NCBI GenBank assembly: GCA_029844215.1
Contig: CM056723.1
Span: forward strand, 92,310,790-92,374,789
DNA from: Przewalskia tangutica
Taxonomy: Eukaryota > Streptophyta > Magnoliopsida > Solanales > Solanaceae
Direction: 5' to 3'
Length of the DNA: 64,000 bases
A program made the position numbers and the translations under genes. The notes below the pieces were generated by a model, which searched no databases, was not told the DNA's origin, and saw only the letters and a list, made by a program, of their open reading frames with translations. How positions within the stretch are numbered: the first letter of the stretch is position 1; each line of letters begins with the position of its first letter. Shown here piece after piece: positions 22,950 through 35,090 of the stretch.

Positions 22950-24899
22950 CTTACTAGTAGCAAGACTTTGTGACTCTCTACACTTAGAAAAAAAATTGAA
23001 ATCTTGTCTTGCTCACTATGGAAGCTCACGGCTTTAACAATTTTCCAAGAGGAAAATTTTCAATTCTTGTCCAATAATTCCCCCACTTTAAACCAAGGTA
23101 CCTAAGGGTATCAGAAGTGTTTCTCTATAGAAAGATCCCTAAAAACGGTGTTTTCAGATTAGTCGCAAGGCTTAAAACCTAGCGGTTATTCAACTTTGAA
23201 GTTGAAACTTCAAGATTTAGTCTTTGTAAGTTTCTAAGGGTTGCTTGGAGTGGATTGAACGCCGAAAGGAGGAGCTAAAGTCGCATGAGCCGACTTGTGA
23301 TCTCGGATCATAATCACTAATTGAGGTATAATCTTCGCTTTACTTTTGTAATCAAGAATTCCATGTTATTATAAGTTAGAAGTGATCATGTGATTTGTGT
23401 TATGAAGTTTGATAAGCGACATGGATTGTAGAAGCCGAGAACCGAAATGACACGATTAGCCTTTTGAAATTGAAATGCAATTTCGTCGTTAATTTAGAAT
23501 CGCCGCATGTTTACCTACTGAGGATTGTAGTAGTTGTAATCGATCGAGGCTTGATATCATGTTATACTAAACTACTTGGATTAAAAAGGAATTGGAAACG
23601 ATTTGTATTGCTGCTTAATCACGAATTGACATTATAGTTTAGACTAGTTTGTTATCGTCATGCGAGCCAATCAATGCTTGGTTATTCATTTGTATCAACT
23701 ACCTTATATATTGTGGTGAGCCAATTGGGGCTGTTTGGTTATTGTATTCGCCTTGAAAAAGGTGGCAAAGTGAGTAGAAACAAAGGAAGTGTCATTGTCC
23801 GATTTTCCGTAGAATTTAGTGACTTGCACTTGGAATATTCTACGCTTGAAACTAGAAGTTAATAGATTTACTACGGTCATTATAGGTTGGCATACTACGA
23901 TGACTAAATGGACTTAGCAAGTGGATTAAACCAAGAGGTATGTGGAACTTTCTTATCTCTTAAGCATGATTAAGTTGTAAATGTATAGTACTTAGACATA
24001 CAAGATTTTTGACAAATCTAGTCTATTTGATATCCTTGGCTTATTTTAAGAATGCCCAAGTTGTTTGAGTTAGGAATTAACTCACTTGATTAATTATTAA
24101 GGATATCTTGATTTTCAAAAGTTAAGAGACTTTAAGTATGTTGAAAGTATTTTAATACTTGTTTGTTGGAAAGTTTAAGTCTCTTGGTTATAAGGAAAAT
24201 GTAAATTTCTAAAGTATAAAGTTAGTATAACGGCTTTACGGGAAGTTGGTTATAATAACTTTATGGAAAGTTTAAAGAGTGGTTTACTCTAAGTAATTTC
24301 AGATGTTAAGGACTCAAGAGTTTTAAAGCATGTGATATTTGTTTCATTTTAAACGATAAGTCCCTCGGATAGGAAATTGTATTGATTAAGGTATAAAGTG
24401 AATATAACGACTTTATGGGAGTTGGTTATATTGACTTTATGGAAAGATAAATGACTTGATTTAATGGAAGGCAATTCGATTTTAAGGCATCAATTGCCTA
24501 AAGTTTTATAAGAAAACGAGTCACTTGATTTAGAAACTTAACTTTATTTCTAAGGGTGTCGTGACTTGCCTTGAAATGTAATTTGGACTCGATACTAGGA
24601 TTTATAGTATCTTGGAAGTTTTCTACAGAAAAGAGTCATTGGTTTTAAAGAATAGAAGTATGTAGTACTTTGGGTTAAATTCCCGGACTTTTATAAAGAA
24701 CATGTTAGTGCTTTAAGTAAACTAAATGAGAGTGTATATGAAATGTAATAATAAGTTAGGGATTTCTTAACTTGCTTATATATTGTATGATGCCGAGTGC
24801 TTATGTTATGTGTGATAGCCGGATTTGTGCTAGTAGTTCATCAATAATCGCGGGTCATTCCCTGTTTGTGGCATTGCATATTTCCGCGGATTTGCTACC

Positions 24900-25150
24900 C
24901 ACGATGCGAGGAATACCTCACGCGAGTCCGTAGGCTTACGCGGTGAAATAGTCCCACGCGGCGGTCCAAATTTACGCGATAATACCTCACGCGAGTCCGT
25001 AGGCTTACGCGTGAAATAGTCTCACGCGGCGGTCCAGCCTATGCGAGGAATACCTCACGCGAGTCCGTGGCGGCTTACGCGGTGAAATAGTCCCATGCGA
25101 GGAATACCTCACGCGGTCCACGCGATCTACGCGTGAAATAGTCCCGTGAA
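24900..25150 (+). repeat. About 65-bp tandem array in element 3 LTR
   Basis: About four units, each with GAATACCTCACGCG, GTCCGTAGGCTTACGCG and GTGAAATAGTCCCACG. The 5' LTR remnant at 18195-18290 retains about two units, so copy number cannot be compared fully. Confidence 0.75.
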
Positions 25151-25735
25151 TAGGATTGCTTAACGACATCGCGCGCGGTGGTCCCGCTTTGATCGTGAGC
25201 TTCCTACTTTATATTGTAAGTATACACCTATTTACTCATTGTTAGTAAGGCACTGCATCGTTAATCGAGTTATCATACATGTCTCCGCTTTATTATTAGA
25301 CTTATGATTTCATTACGCATTTCGGGCCACATATTTGGTACATGCCAGATCGACTTCCTGGGCCGCTCACGCCGCAGTAGAGTATGTGTCACGATCCTCG
25401 CCTTAGGATCATTGTTCACCGCTGAGAAGCTCCTTCATTTCGAGGCTTATCCTCGTATTTGCCTGTTGTCAGACATTCGTGGTATGGCGGGCCCCGTCCC
25501 GCCAGAGTTGTTATTCTAGAGGTCCAGAGTCACACCGTGGTTTGGGTCAGAAGAAAAAAAAATGTAATCGTTTCTATTTCTCGGATCGAGTATATTTTAC
25601 GGCTGGTTTTATCTGGCCAGCCCGCCGCTAGTTATCGCCTAAGTTTTTATGTATGTTGGTATGTTCCGCTATTCTCTCGATGTATACCGCTGCGTGCCTG
25701 TGTAGTGGCACTGGCCGCGCCCGGTCGCCGTGACA

Positions 25736-28398
25736 AGTACAACAGTACCAAGTATGTGAAATCGAATTATCAGAATGAAATCACATTTCATCATTTTATA
25801 AAACCATTTCGCAATAAGTAAACAAGCATGTTGGCGGTGGACGATGTCCTCGAAATCATCACTCACATAACTACGGGTCTCACGCCATAATATCAATCAT
25901 GCCCGCGGAACCCTTCCTCACCGCTTCAAAGACATGACGAAAATAACACCCATATGTACCGAACACTAGATCCTCGCCAAGGCTATCAAACCGACGCCAA
26001 GTAGAATAGCCAACTACTGATCCAAAGCTAGTCATAAAACTTCACGCCAAGTACTAAGCTAACTACCGTGATCAAAAACTAGCCACGCAAATGGCCGAGG
26101 CAAGATCTTGTTAACGCACAGAGCCTACCGCCTCACGAGATACGACCGAGGCAAGTATCTTAAGCTATCTACCGTGAGCCCGCCGATACACGAAATGACC
26201 ACCGTGACAAGTATCTAAAGCGCGCTCAGAACCACATGTACAAATCAAGCCCGTGATCACTGTCACCGCTGCAAGCTTCATGGATTAGCGGCCCATGGAC
26301 TAATAACATAACCCGAATTTAACCTCACAACGACCGCACGCCGCAAGATCTTACATCGTATAAGCACGGCCATGGAACCATCCTAGTGACGATACCCGCG
26401 GACCATCCAACGGCCGCGATGTCCCAAGGAAATAACAAGATAATACTCAAAGTGACGCGATACCCGGGCCACCCAACGTGGTCAAGATGTCCAAAAGAAA
26501 CAACAAGATAATACTCAAAGTGGACGATACCGCGGACCATCCAACGCACAAGATGTCAAAGCAATCAATCGATAACCGCCTCCATCGAGACGCCAGAGCA
26601 TAGAAATACAACACTTGCACAACAAAGCTATCACAACAAGCATAGACAAGTTCAACGTACTTTCATTTTATGTCAACAATCCGGGTTTCAACCCCAAAAT
26701 ACTAATTACTTTCATTCTTTCAAAAAGACCTCTTTTTACGTAAAGCCATACGATACTATCACTCGTAGTATCAAAACACATTTTCTTTTCAACCAAATTA
26801 CTACACCTTCAGAAAATCTTTACAAGACTTTTAAAATCTAGTACTTTATACTTTTTAAACCAAGTGCTTTACAGTTTTAAGATAACATCAAGTATGATTT
26901 TAAAACCCCGTAACTTACTCTTTTCAAAACAAGTAACCCATACTTAAATCAAGTTACTTCTCCTTTTCCGAAATCAAGTCGTTTATAAGTAAAGTCTCTT
27001 TATCTTTCAAAATCAAGTCTCTATTTTATCTTCATAAAGTCGTTATAACTAACTTCCCATAAAGCTATTATAACACTTTATGTTTTAAATAAACCAAATT
27101 TATTTCACACACGTACGTCTACCGTACTATATAGTTCACAACAATCATGCTCAAGAGTATAGAAAGAATCACATACCTCTTCGGCTTAATCCACAAGCCA
27201 AGTCGAGTATGCCGTGCGTAGACAATCCGCCTATAATAACCACAACATAACTATCAACTTCTCGGTCTCTTCGTAGCATATTCTAAGTATACGCCTTTAT
27301 TCTACTAAAATCGGGCAGCACCTCCCCGTAACCACGTCAATATCCTCCTATAACAAGGCCCGCTACCAAGCCAACAACTCTGGGATTACACGCCATCGGA
27401 CGGTACAAAATCGCCCCACGAATACTACATAAGTTCATCAGAATACACCCAATGTAAATACAGCTCAATTCTTTTTAAACATCCTTCCATAAATCTTATA
27501 CTCAATTATAAACTACTACGATACGTAATATCCAATTACAATAGAGGACATAGATCATTACCTCGATAAGCCCAAAATTATCCAAGATTTATAAGTCGAT
27601 CCCGAGAAACGCTTAGCTCTTATCCCTTACGCCCAATCCGCCCAAGCAACCATTAGAAGTTTCTAAACAACTTCTCTTAACACTTCAACCAAGCTATGAA
27701 GATTTTCCTGTGGTTTCATTTTGCACTAAAGGAATAAAGTAGTATTTTCTGCTCTTATGTTGGGATTACTTTAGAATTCTACTAGGGATACTAGGCTAAC
27801 GATTTGGGATTATACAACAACAATTGAAGTATTTTCTACACGTCGGGGTGGACGAGAGCAACTAAATGGAGGGAGTATATTTTTGCCTTGGAAATCTTTG
27901 CTGGATGAATAAAGTCTTGCATCATGGGGGTATTTATAGAGAAATCAAAGGCTGAGAGCAAGCAGTGTGTGAGATCGGGGACAAGCGCTGGTCCCACCCA
28001 CCACATGTCTACACAAAGAAGACATGTGGTTTGCCATCAGAAGGCCATTTCGCCAAGGTGGCTACACGGGGTGACACGTGTCGCCCCTACTGCCCAAAAT
28101 ATTTCATCTTCCAAAATATCCGTAATGCCAAAAATCTCAAAATAAAGTGGGCCCACAAACCAGAATTTTCCCCGTGGGTCCCACGTGACCAAATCCGGAA
28201 ATAAAATTCCATAATTCTATTATATTCCAAGAAGTCCAAATACCAAATCTGGGAATTCAATTCCCATTAACGAACCTTTTTCCTTCATAAAATCTGAAAT
28301 TTTTCCGCTTAAAAATCACATCTTTCTTCCTTTCCAATATTATCGTCAGATTCTCGCACGCACGCCCTCACATACATACTCGAACTACGGGTGTAACA
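25736..28398 (-). repeat. Element B 3' LTR, minus strand
   Basis: Read on the minus strand it starts TGTTACACCCGTAGTTCG at 28398 and runs down to 25736, where element 3 abuts; the conserved 3' end (TGTCACGACC in plus reading) is missing here but present in the related fragment 12210-12884. Features on the minus strand are a TATA box at 27931-27938, a GAG|GTATGTGATTC donor-like site at 27176/27177 and the twin motif at 27033-27077. The first 270 bases after 25736 duplicate 12615-12883. Confidence 0.8.
27931..27938 (-). promoter_or_regulatory. TATA box of element B LTR
   Basis: TATAAATA on the minus strand, 460 bases inside the LTR, followed by ATGCAAGACTTTATTC, resembling the block after the element 2 TATA box. 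Confidence 0.6.
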
Positions 28399-28409
28399 TT
28401 CTTCCCCTT
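28399..28409 (-). other. Element B polypurine tract
   Basis: Minus-strand AAGGGGAAGAA directly before the LTR start, with GGAACATTCGGGACAAATG upstream as in elements 1, 3, A and D. Confidence 0.8.
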
Positions 28410-29295
28410 AGAAACATTTGTCCCGAATGTTCCTTCTAAGTCTCCAAACACGCCAAGGCCAGATAGTCTTCACTACCACACTTACAAACCGATCATGCCA
28501 CCAATGGCCGAATATAACACGCGCAAGAAACCCAAATCCAAGCCAACGAGGAATCACCTCTAACATCACAAAAGCTCCCACCCATGGGCTAAAGGATACT
28601 CCTTCGTGATCTTCACTTCATTAAAAGAAATGATCACTTCCGCTCTCATAACACATGTTCGCTTTTTTCTTACTCGCCGCACTTTCTCGCATAACCCGAA
28701 CTCTCTATAGTACACGCCCATACTTCGCCATCGCTCAATTTCCACAACTTTGGAGTTACTACCTCCAAACATGGTCATTACTAGTTTCAACTTCCACTTA
28801 CGGCCATTCCCGTCCTTCACTACCCGCTTCTGGTCGAACTCGTCTACAAAATCATACGATGGCTACCTAGACTTAGGGCCTAGCAAACTCGTGACCCTAT
28901 CACATAGCGGGACCACCACAAATTTACCTTACTTCTTTTCCGGTCATGGTCGACCCGCAACCGCCTCAACCCGACCCATTTATTGCGCTAAACTCTTTGC
29001 TCTCGATCCTAACAATCTTACTAATTCACATCACGAAAGCTACAACTTCTATCTCACACTACTCATGGAATTATCACACTAATACACCCTATGAATATAA
29101 TGAACTCCGACAAAGATCACCCGCAAAATCCTTTACTCAAGACGGCCTTACATCTAAGGTCTCAACGTAATATTCTAAGGTTCACACCCCGCTCCACACT
29201 TACCTTCTCAACTAACCATGTTCTCTAAATCACAACTTACATAATGCTATCTAACATACACTTAACATAAAATTATCATAATACGATACTAACCT
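28410..29295 (-). other. Element B post-gag conserved block
   Basis: Aligns with the element A interior (42371-43110) and with element 2 (17440-18190). Landmarks on the minus strand are GGGTCACGAGTTTGCTAGGC and the adjacent GTCTAGGTAGCCATCG (28856-28915), and GAGGTAGTAACTCC (about 28763). A minus-strand frame at 28566-28820 is not matched by the equivalent frames in A or element 2, so coding is not supported. No pol motif is seen. Confidence 0.6.
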
Positions 29296-30163
29296 CTGCA
29301 GGTTAGGAATATACCGTAATTATCGCTTCACTTTCCCCTTTGTCGCCTAAGCATAATCCCGCCCGCTGGGCGATAGCCATGGGCGCGATGAACCCGCCAT
29401 CGATCCCGGCGCCGAGTCCCTACATCCGCTACCCACTGGCCTGACAATTCTCGCAAATGGCCTTGCTGGCCGCATGTAAAACAAGCCCTCTCAATACCGC
29501 GACACTTCTCGCACGGGTTTACCACATCGCCACACCGAGGTCTGGGTGGCTTCATCCGCCCAACACCCTACTCCTCAAAACTCAACCTCAAGCCCCGACC
29601 GCCTCCCCAATACCTCGATGCTCAAAATCAGAGACCACTCAGATCGGGCGAGGCGCATAACTAGTCTGCCGGCGCGTCCGCCTAAAGTTAACAAAGGACT
29701 CGCTGCCCGCCTTCTTCGCTGGTATCGTCAATCCGCCGCCTCTCCGCTCCTTACACCCAAGTGCATAAGCTCGCATGCGGCAATGTCCATGCCCTACAAG
29801 AGCTACTCCCGAGCAACTTCTACTATGTAATCATCGAGCTCGCGGACATAGCGTGCACTCGCCCTCCATGTCCGCCACTAAAGCGGGACGCATCGAGCCT
29901 ACATTGTACTCCCAAACCGTCCCGCCTGCTCGTCTCAACATCAAAAATCTATCTACCGAGCCCTCCTCATCCGCGAGGCAAGAAATGGTTAAGAAACGCT
30001 CGAGAACTCGGCCCAAACACCGGAAGCGCATGCTCCCCGATAGTTCCCATGAATCAAACCAATGATCGCCAGATCACGCACTGACGTGGCACCTAATACC
30101 ACCGACTGCCTCCGAGGCTTTGATCACTCTACGATCCACAGAACCGCTTGATAAACTCCCGAG
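29296..30163 (-). pseudogene. Element B gypsy gag, truncated
   Basis: Minus-strand gag. The zinc-knuckle region is at about 29440-29490 (CFTCGQQGHLREL, last cysteine lost), preceded by an RCGDVVNPCEKC-like stretch. The core is visible upstream at about 29930-30031 (VDRFLMLRRAGGTVWEYNV), matching D and element 2. The N-terminal part is absent: at 30163 the sequence changes to pararetrovirus. Alignment with element A (43860-43950) shows the break lies inside gag, so the start codon, PBS and 5' LTR of B are missing from this side. Confidence 0.8.
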
Positions 30164-30600
30164 GGGATATTTCCTGATGCCTTCTATGTTTCATGTGAGA
30201 GCCTTAAATAGGCCTCGAATGAACTATTCGCCCTAACACGTGACGGCTCGCTTAAAACAAACGGACGGCTAAGACTATATGACCTTTACTTTTTCGAAAG
30301 GGGAAACGTCTTCTTCTGCTTTAAAGTCCTTTGTCTTTTCTCGCTTTATGTCGCTTTGGCTCTTTCTTTCTCAAGAGGCAAATGTCGCCGCTTTATCGGT
30401 TTTGTCTCTTTGCTTTTGCGAAAAGGGCAATGTCACCATCCGCCGACTTTGCTTTTCGGGCGGGCAAGCGCCGCCGTCGCTTTATCTTTTGCTTTTTCGG
30501 CGGGCAAGTGTCCTTGCTTTTCCGAAGGGCAAGTGTCGCCGCTTTATCCGCGACTTGTCGTTGGTACGCTATGCAGCGGGTTACCTTTTGACTTTTATGT
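30164..30600 (-). promoter_or_regulatory. Pararetrovirus promoter region, proximal copy
   Basis: Matches 35625-36010. A minus-strand TATA-like CTATTTAAG lies at 30203-30211. Upstream (30350-30560) are imperfect repeats built on ATAAAGCGGCGACA-like words and CTTGCC, resembling clustered enhancer elements of caulimovirid 35S-type promoters. The copy ends at 30164, a few bases past the expected start site. Confidence 0.65.
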
Positions 30601-30779
30601 CATGTCTCTATTATTTTGTTCAAGGCGCTCGAGCCTTCTTTTTGTTTTCACGATTTACCCGCCGCATTAATGCCTCACGCTCTTCCGAGAATCGCTTATG
30701 GACGGTCTATGCCAAAAATGTCTATGGAACTTACGGTGCCATAACAAATGTTTTGCAGAATTTCATTAAATCATTATGA

Positions 30780-30960
30780 TCTAAAACCCGGTTTTCAAAA
30801 TCAATTTTGATAAAAGATTTATACGATCTTTAAAATCTGTTTTGATAAGAGACTCATAAAACTTCAAAATCAATGTTTTGACAAAAGACTTATGAAAGTT
30901 ACTCATAAAACTTCAAAATCGTTGTTTTGATAAAAGACTTACGAATAATTCCGGATTGTT
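30780..30960 (-). repeat. Short tandem repeats after the protease segment
   Basis: Three to four imperfect units with plus-strand words AAAACTTCAAAATC and GTTTTGA(T/C)AAAAGACTTA, about 35-60 bases apart. They lie where the protease-to-RT linker would be, immediately before sequence leading to the promoter copy, so they may mark the deletion point of RT in this copy. Confidence 0.6.
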
Positions 30961-31039
30961 TCGTTGTTCTAACTAGCAAATTATTTTACCAATGATACTA
31001 AGATGTGCCCTTCCAAATTTTCGTGCTTTCTTCAACGGT

Positions 31040-31560
31040 AGCTTTTACTTATTCTTACTAATGATACGGCATGTGCCATTCCAAATTTTCGTGCTTACTC
31101 AAATGGTTTCACCGGGCCGTGTTCTAAAACCACCTTCGCTTATTACGACCACTCGATCCGCTGTTAAAGGATTTATATAAGGAAATACGAGATCTTCTCC
31201 CATAGTGGTAGTGTAAATACTGGCCCGGTTTTGCCGTATACGGCAATATCCGCTAGGAATGGTGTTCCTAAAATGATTTCGCTATATCCTCGTTATAATG
31301 AAGTTGTTCAGAATGCAATGTTTTACTGCATACAAGTTGCTTTCAAAGTTTATAATTAATTTCTATATCCTCACCGTGGCGGAATATAATCTATACGCAT
31401 TTTGTTTAAGTACCGGTAGGATTATACCTTCGCTAACGCAGCTTTGATCCGCCTCAATCTAAAAGTGCTATTCTTTCGATAGCAAAATCTTCAATAATTA
31501 ACTTAATCGGGACACGGTAGCTTATCGCTTCAGCCCTAGATATTAAAGTTAATCCCAATC
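31040..31560 (-). pseudogene. Pararetrovirus aspartic protease segment
   Basis: Minus-strand protease of the caulimovirid polyprotein, which normally matures the capsid and RT. The active-site neighbourhood lies at about 31449-31468 (LLD followed by a stop and a shifted frame, then a cysteine-containing stretch), and the second conserved region ILGTPFL at about 31256-31276. The active-site triplet itself is not intact as read. It follows the capsid region and would normally lead into RT, but here it runs into short repeats and then the promoter region. Confidence 0.7.
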
Positions 31561-32150
31561 AAGATTATTATCTGCTTCTTCATCATCTTGATTATCGCAA
31601 TTATCTGCTTAAAAATAGACGATGTTCGGGGATCTTCTCGCGAGATCCTGACTTCCGGTTTTGACTGTTGTTTCAGCTTTCTAATGAATCGAGCCTTTTA
31701 TTTATTCAAGGATTTCTTCCTTCGCATTCGAGACTTCTTTATTAAGTCCGCAATGAAGTACCCGATTTAGAGTCTTTAAATTTATCAAAACTCTTTTCAT
31801 GTCATAGGCTCTATAATCCCTTTTTCTTTTTCTCTCGATTAATGACAAGCTTCGAGCTCTTTTAAGTATTGCTTTAAAATTGTCGCCATCGACGTGATCG
31901 ACCATGTCAAAGAAAACTCTGGTCGCTATTCGAGATAACGCCAATTGTCTGCTTCGGTACATGTGCAGATTTTCCCAAAGACATTCGCAATAAAGCCGGA
32001 AGTGGAACTATCTCGAATCAGAACCCGCATCCAATGATCCATCGCCATCAGAAAAACCGCCTCAAGACTCTTCGTGAGCTTTTATCGATCGTTTCTTCAT
32101 TTAAGATTGTAAACGCTTATCTTTTATCTTGGGATCAATTCCCAAAGATT
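31561..32150 (-). pseudogene. Pararetrovirus linker between capsid and protease
   Basis: Contains an 86-codon minus-strand open segment (31962-31702) rich in basic residues and leucine (for example RARSLSLIERKRKRDYRAY). No family motif is recognised. Its position between the zinc knuckle and the protease makes it part of the viral polyprotein. Confidence 0.5.
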
Positions 32151-33420
32151 AATCTTATCTTTCCTTTTATCGTTCTTTGCATTTATCGCCATGTGGCTCG
32201 CTTACCGCAATTCCAAAGAAATTCCTTTTACTTTCGTGATTTTTGATGTTGCTTTCTTTGTTATACTTCTTTTACGAGTATAATTCTTTTATACGCTTGG
32301 AGCGAGAAATGTTATGATTCTTTTCACTCTTTTGATGCTCTTGACGGAGCGTAAATCTTAACATAGCCAAGTCTTCGCAGAAACTTCCTAACTCTCCTTC
32401 GTGGAGTATTTTTGTATCCGTTATTAAGCTTTATAGAATTACATAATTCTAAGCTCACATATTAATATAGTCGATTAAATCTCCATATGTCATGATCAGA
32501 CAGTGAGTATCACCATCGTGGCATCTCCTCGATATCGTTCTACCTTCTACAAGAGTTTAGGCAAACCATCGATAAATCTTTCTTTCCAATAATCATGGTT
32601 ACAATCGGTCGAATACGACTTTGTTAAGAAATATATCTTTATACCATTTAAAATCGTAATTTTGGACACGTTAGATTATTAAGGATCTCTAAACTGCCTT
32701 GGAAAAGTTTCGATCACCAACAAATGCTTCCCGATACAAGATAACAGGTCGCCGAGGCATCACCGTGGAACTTCATTAGTAAACCATATCGATGTTCCTT
32801 ATTTGATCGCGGTAGTAGCATTCACGATGCTTGCTTTTTCAATATCGAATAGGAAGTTATCCCACCAATTTTTAACATTCCAGTTGAAACCGAAATTATG
32901 ATCGATGCAAGTCGAGCATCATCGCATGTGTTTTTATTTTATAATCGTTAAACAGACTCCCATTTCACGGAGTACTTTAACAACTTGTCCTTCTGACATG
33001 CCGCCAATGTTCCATTCATGGATTTCATCACCCAATAAGTTGGTCGTGGAATTCGCTCTTCAAACAACATGTCCGAACGCCGATCGCTTATAAAAATTCT
33101 TTTATTATTGGTTAATTTTGATATTTTATTAACCTCGATTTTATTACTCGAACTAACCTTCGCTAACACCTCGACTGATTTGTCGATGTTTCGAGGTTGA
33201 TCCTTCGAGACTTTCATCTCTTTGAACTTACTATCGATTCTCGCTTCAGCAGATCATCTTCGATTTCCTTCCCGACTTTCGATGGCTTTTTGCCAAAACC
33301 GGGAATCTTAAAAAGTGGTTCGATAAGGTTTTCTTCCGACTGCATCGTGTATTCTCAAGGTAGAAACATTACTTGCCTCTCAAATTTGGTTAGAGATAAC
33401 ATGTAACAACCGGGTGTAGT
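32151..33420 (-). pseudogene. Pararetrovirus capsid region with zinc knuckle
   Basis: Minus-strand capsid-type sequence. A CCHC zinc-knuckle remnant lies at about 32173-32215, where TGGAATTGCGG, an ACATGGC-type histidine region and AAATGCAAAGAAC can be seen with small indels. Upstream, at about 32490-32610, are segments typical of the caulimovirid coat protein core (WKERFIDGL, YGDLIDYI). A lysine-rich, basic stretch precedes the knuckle, as in other members. An 89-codon segment at 33217-32948 lies further upstream. Broken by several frame changes. Confidence 0.65.
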
Positions 33421-34250
33421 TGTTCACAGTAATCTTATTAATATCATCAACACGCTATGATATCATTAGATCTTTTATATCTCTTTAAAAGGAGCGCGTT
33501 AAGACTTCACCGTTAATCTGAATCTTTATCTGTTTCTAAGGGGGTGTTATCGACTCAACAGCTTCTTTCACCGCGAACCATTTTACAATGGTACTCGCAT
33601 AATCGTCACACATGGAGTTTATCGCTGATTTCAAACCACCAAGAATTCTAGATTTGCTCTAACATCGTTCATGTCTTTATCCAGTTTCTTTAAACACCTT
33701 CCTTTCACTAAGTGAAAAGGTGCTTACATACCATTTTCTTTTAATGGCGTGCTCGATCTCTCCATAATTTGTCAATATAAGGCCAATCGATTTTAAAATC
33801 GCCGCTTTCTAATCATGCCCAAACTGCTCCACCATGCATTTCACTTCTGGGGTCACAATGCTCTATCGATTGGTCGATAGTAGACTTTGGGTACCGATGA
33901 CTTAATAGTCTACTCCCGAACTTTTCGCTCGCTATAGTTTCGCACTATCGTAATACTCTTCATCCTCCCGGTTCAGTTAAGACGACCGAAAGAGTATCTT
34001 CCATTAGATCTTAAAATTTTAAATCAATTGAACCATCCAAATGCCGGATTATTTGTTCAATATCGTAACTCTCTCGTTCTATCTTTGGTCAGTAATAGCA
34101 TCAAGTGCCATTCATCTTTTGCTAAAATTTCATTCCATTTTAGCATTCTCGAACAAAGATGTTACTATGTTCCTGGTTTGCTTTCCATAAGTACGGTAGC
34201 ACCTTTATCGCTAACTAGTTTAGCTTTTTGAGCTAAGGTAGTTTTCATTA
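33421..34250 (-). pseudogene. Pararetrovirus segment upstream of capsid (possible movement region)
   Basis: Lies between the ORF1-like segment and the capsid. Minus-strand pieces such as HPEVKCMVEQFG-like and a tyrosine/tryptophan-containing stretch near 33700-33860 are visible in different frames. In related viruses the movement protein lies here, but I see no decisive motif. Position is the main evidence. Confidence 0.4.
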
Positions 34251-35090
34251 GCCCGTAATATACTCAGATATTATAGCTATTTCTCTTGTGTTTATCTTAC
34301 TGCTCATATTCTTCGCTTTAATGTTTAACGTTAAGGTATCCATAACGCTCGATCATTAATATCTAGAAAAATTTGGGTAATAGCTTAAAATAAATCGACC
34401 TCGCTAAATTACTTTGTAGAACTCCCAAGAAGGAATCATCAAAGTTTAATAACCTTGCATCTCTTAGTAAGAGATGCATGGTATCGAGACCCAATCGATA
34501 CAAAGGCTTTACAAAGAATTTGTACCAAACCTATAAGGAAATTAAATTCCTTTTATATCTGCTTATATCTTCAAGATAGCAATTTAATAATCTCTTTGAG
34601 TTATTAATAGCATCGTGGATTCACAAGTTTTGATATTATAATTTTTATAAAATCAAACTTTCCTGCTTTACAAACAGATTTGAAAGATTCTTTCGGAATA
34701 TTCCAATTCTGTAAATCTTTTTCAACTTTAGCAATCTTTGAAGTTGCTAAGTTTTCACTGTTGATTTCATTCATTCTTACTAGTAAGAGACTGTGTGGAG
34801 TCTTACTAAGTATTCTGATATGGACTGTCTACCTGCTAAGTAACTAATCCTTCTTCTTAACCTGCTGACTTCTTCGTCTAGCTCAATTCTTTTTCCAATG
34901 ATTATTTGCCAGACTATAGTTCTAAGAAGCAGAATCTAACCCCGCTGTCCGGCAAGATATAATATTCTACCTCTCTAAGAGTTTCCTTTAACAGTTTATT
35001 AATATCATAACTTGCTATGACTATATCAATTATCTGAGAATTATATTCTCTTATGTAATTAAACTCTGGACGCATCTTCATTTATAAACT
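34251..35090 (-). pseudogene. Pararetrovirus ORF1-like segment
   Basis: Minus strand, directly after the leader. A heptad-like charged segment (RIELDEEVSRLRRRISYLAG) is readable at about 34820-34890, compatible with the coiled-coil proteins that several caulimovirids encode first. Frames break repeatedly. A perfect 10-bp inverted repeat lies at 34457-34477. Confidence 0.45.

Larger units (their letters stand above)
22616..25735 (+). repeat. Element 3 3' LTR (about 3.1 kb)
   Basis: Starts TGTTACACCCGAAATTCC after the polypurine tract and ends GCCGTGACA. It carries a TATA box at 22942, a GAG|GTATGTGG donor-like site at 23937/23938, two twin-motif copies (24224-24265 and about 24401-24446), a tandem array at 24900-25150 and a GATC hairpin near 25392. 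After its end the minus-strand LTR of element B continues. Confidence 0.85.

Noticed and set aside
30279..30779. 166-codon plus-strand open frame
   Set aside because: Antisense to the pararetrovirus promoter repeats; composition is phenylalanine/serine/arginine-rich from the repeat words, with no family motif.
34479..34490. Plus-strand TGGTATCGAGAC as the pararetrovirus PBS
   Set aside because: The viral genes read on the minus strand, so this site is antisense to the expected PBS; no other plus-strand element starts here.
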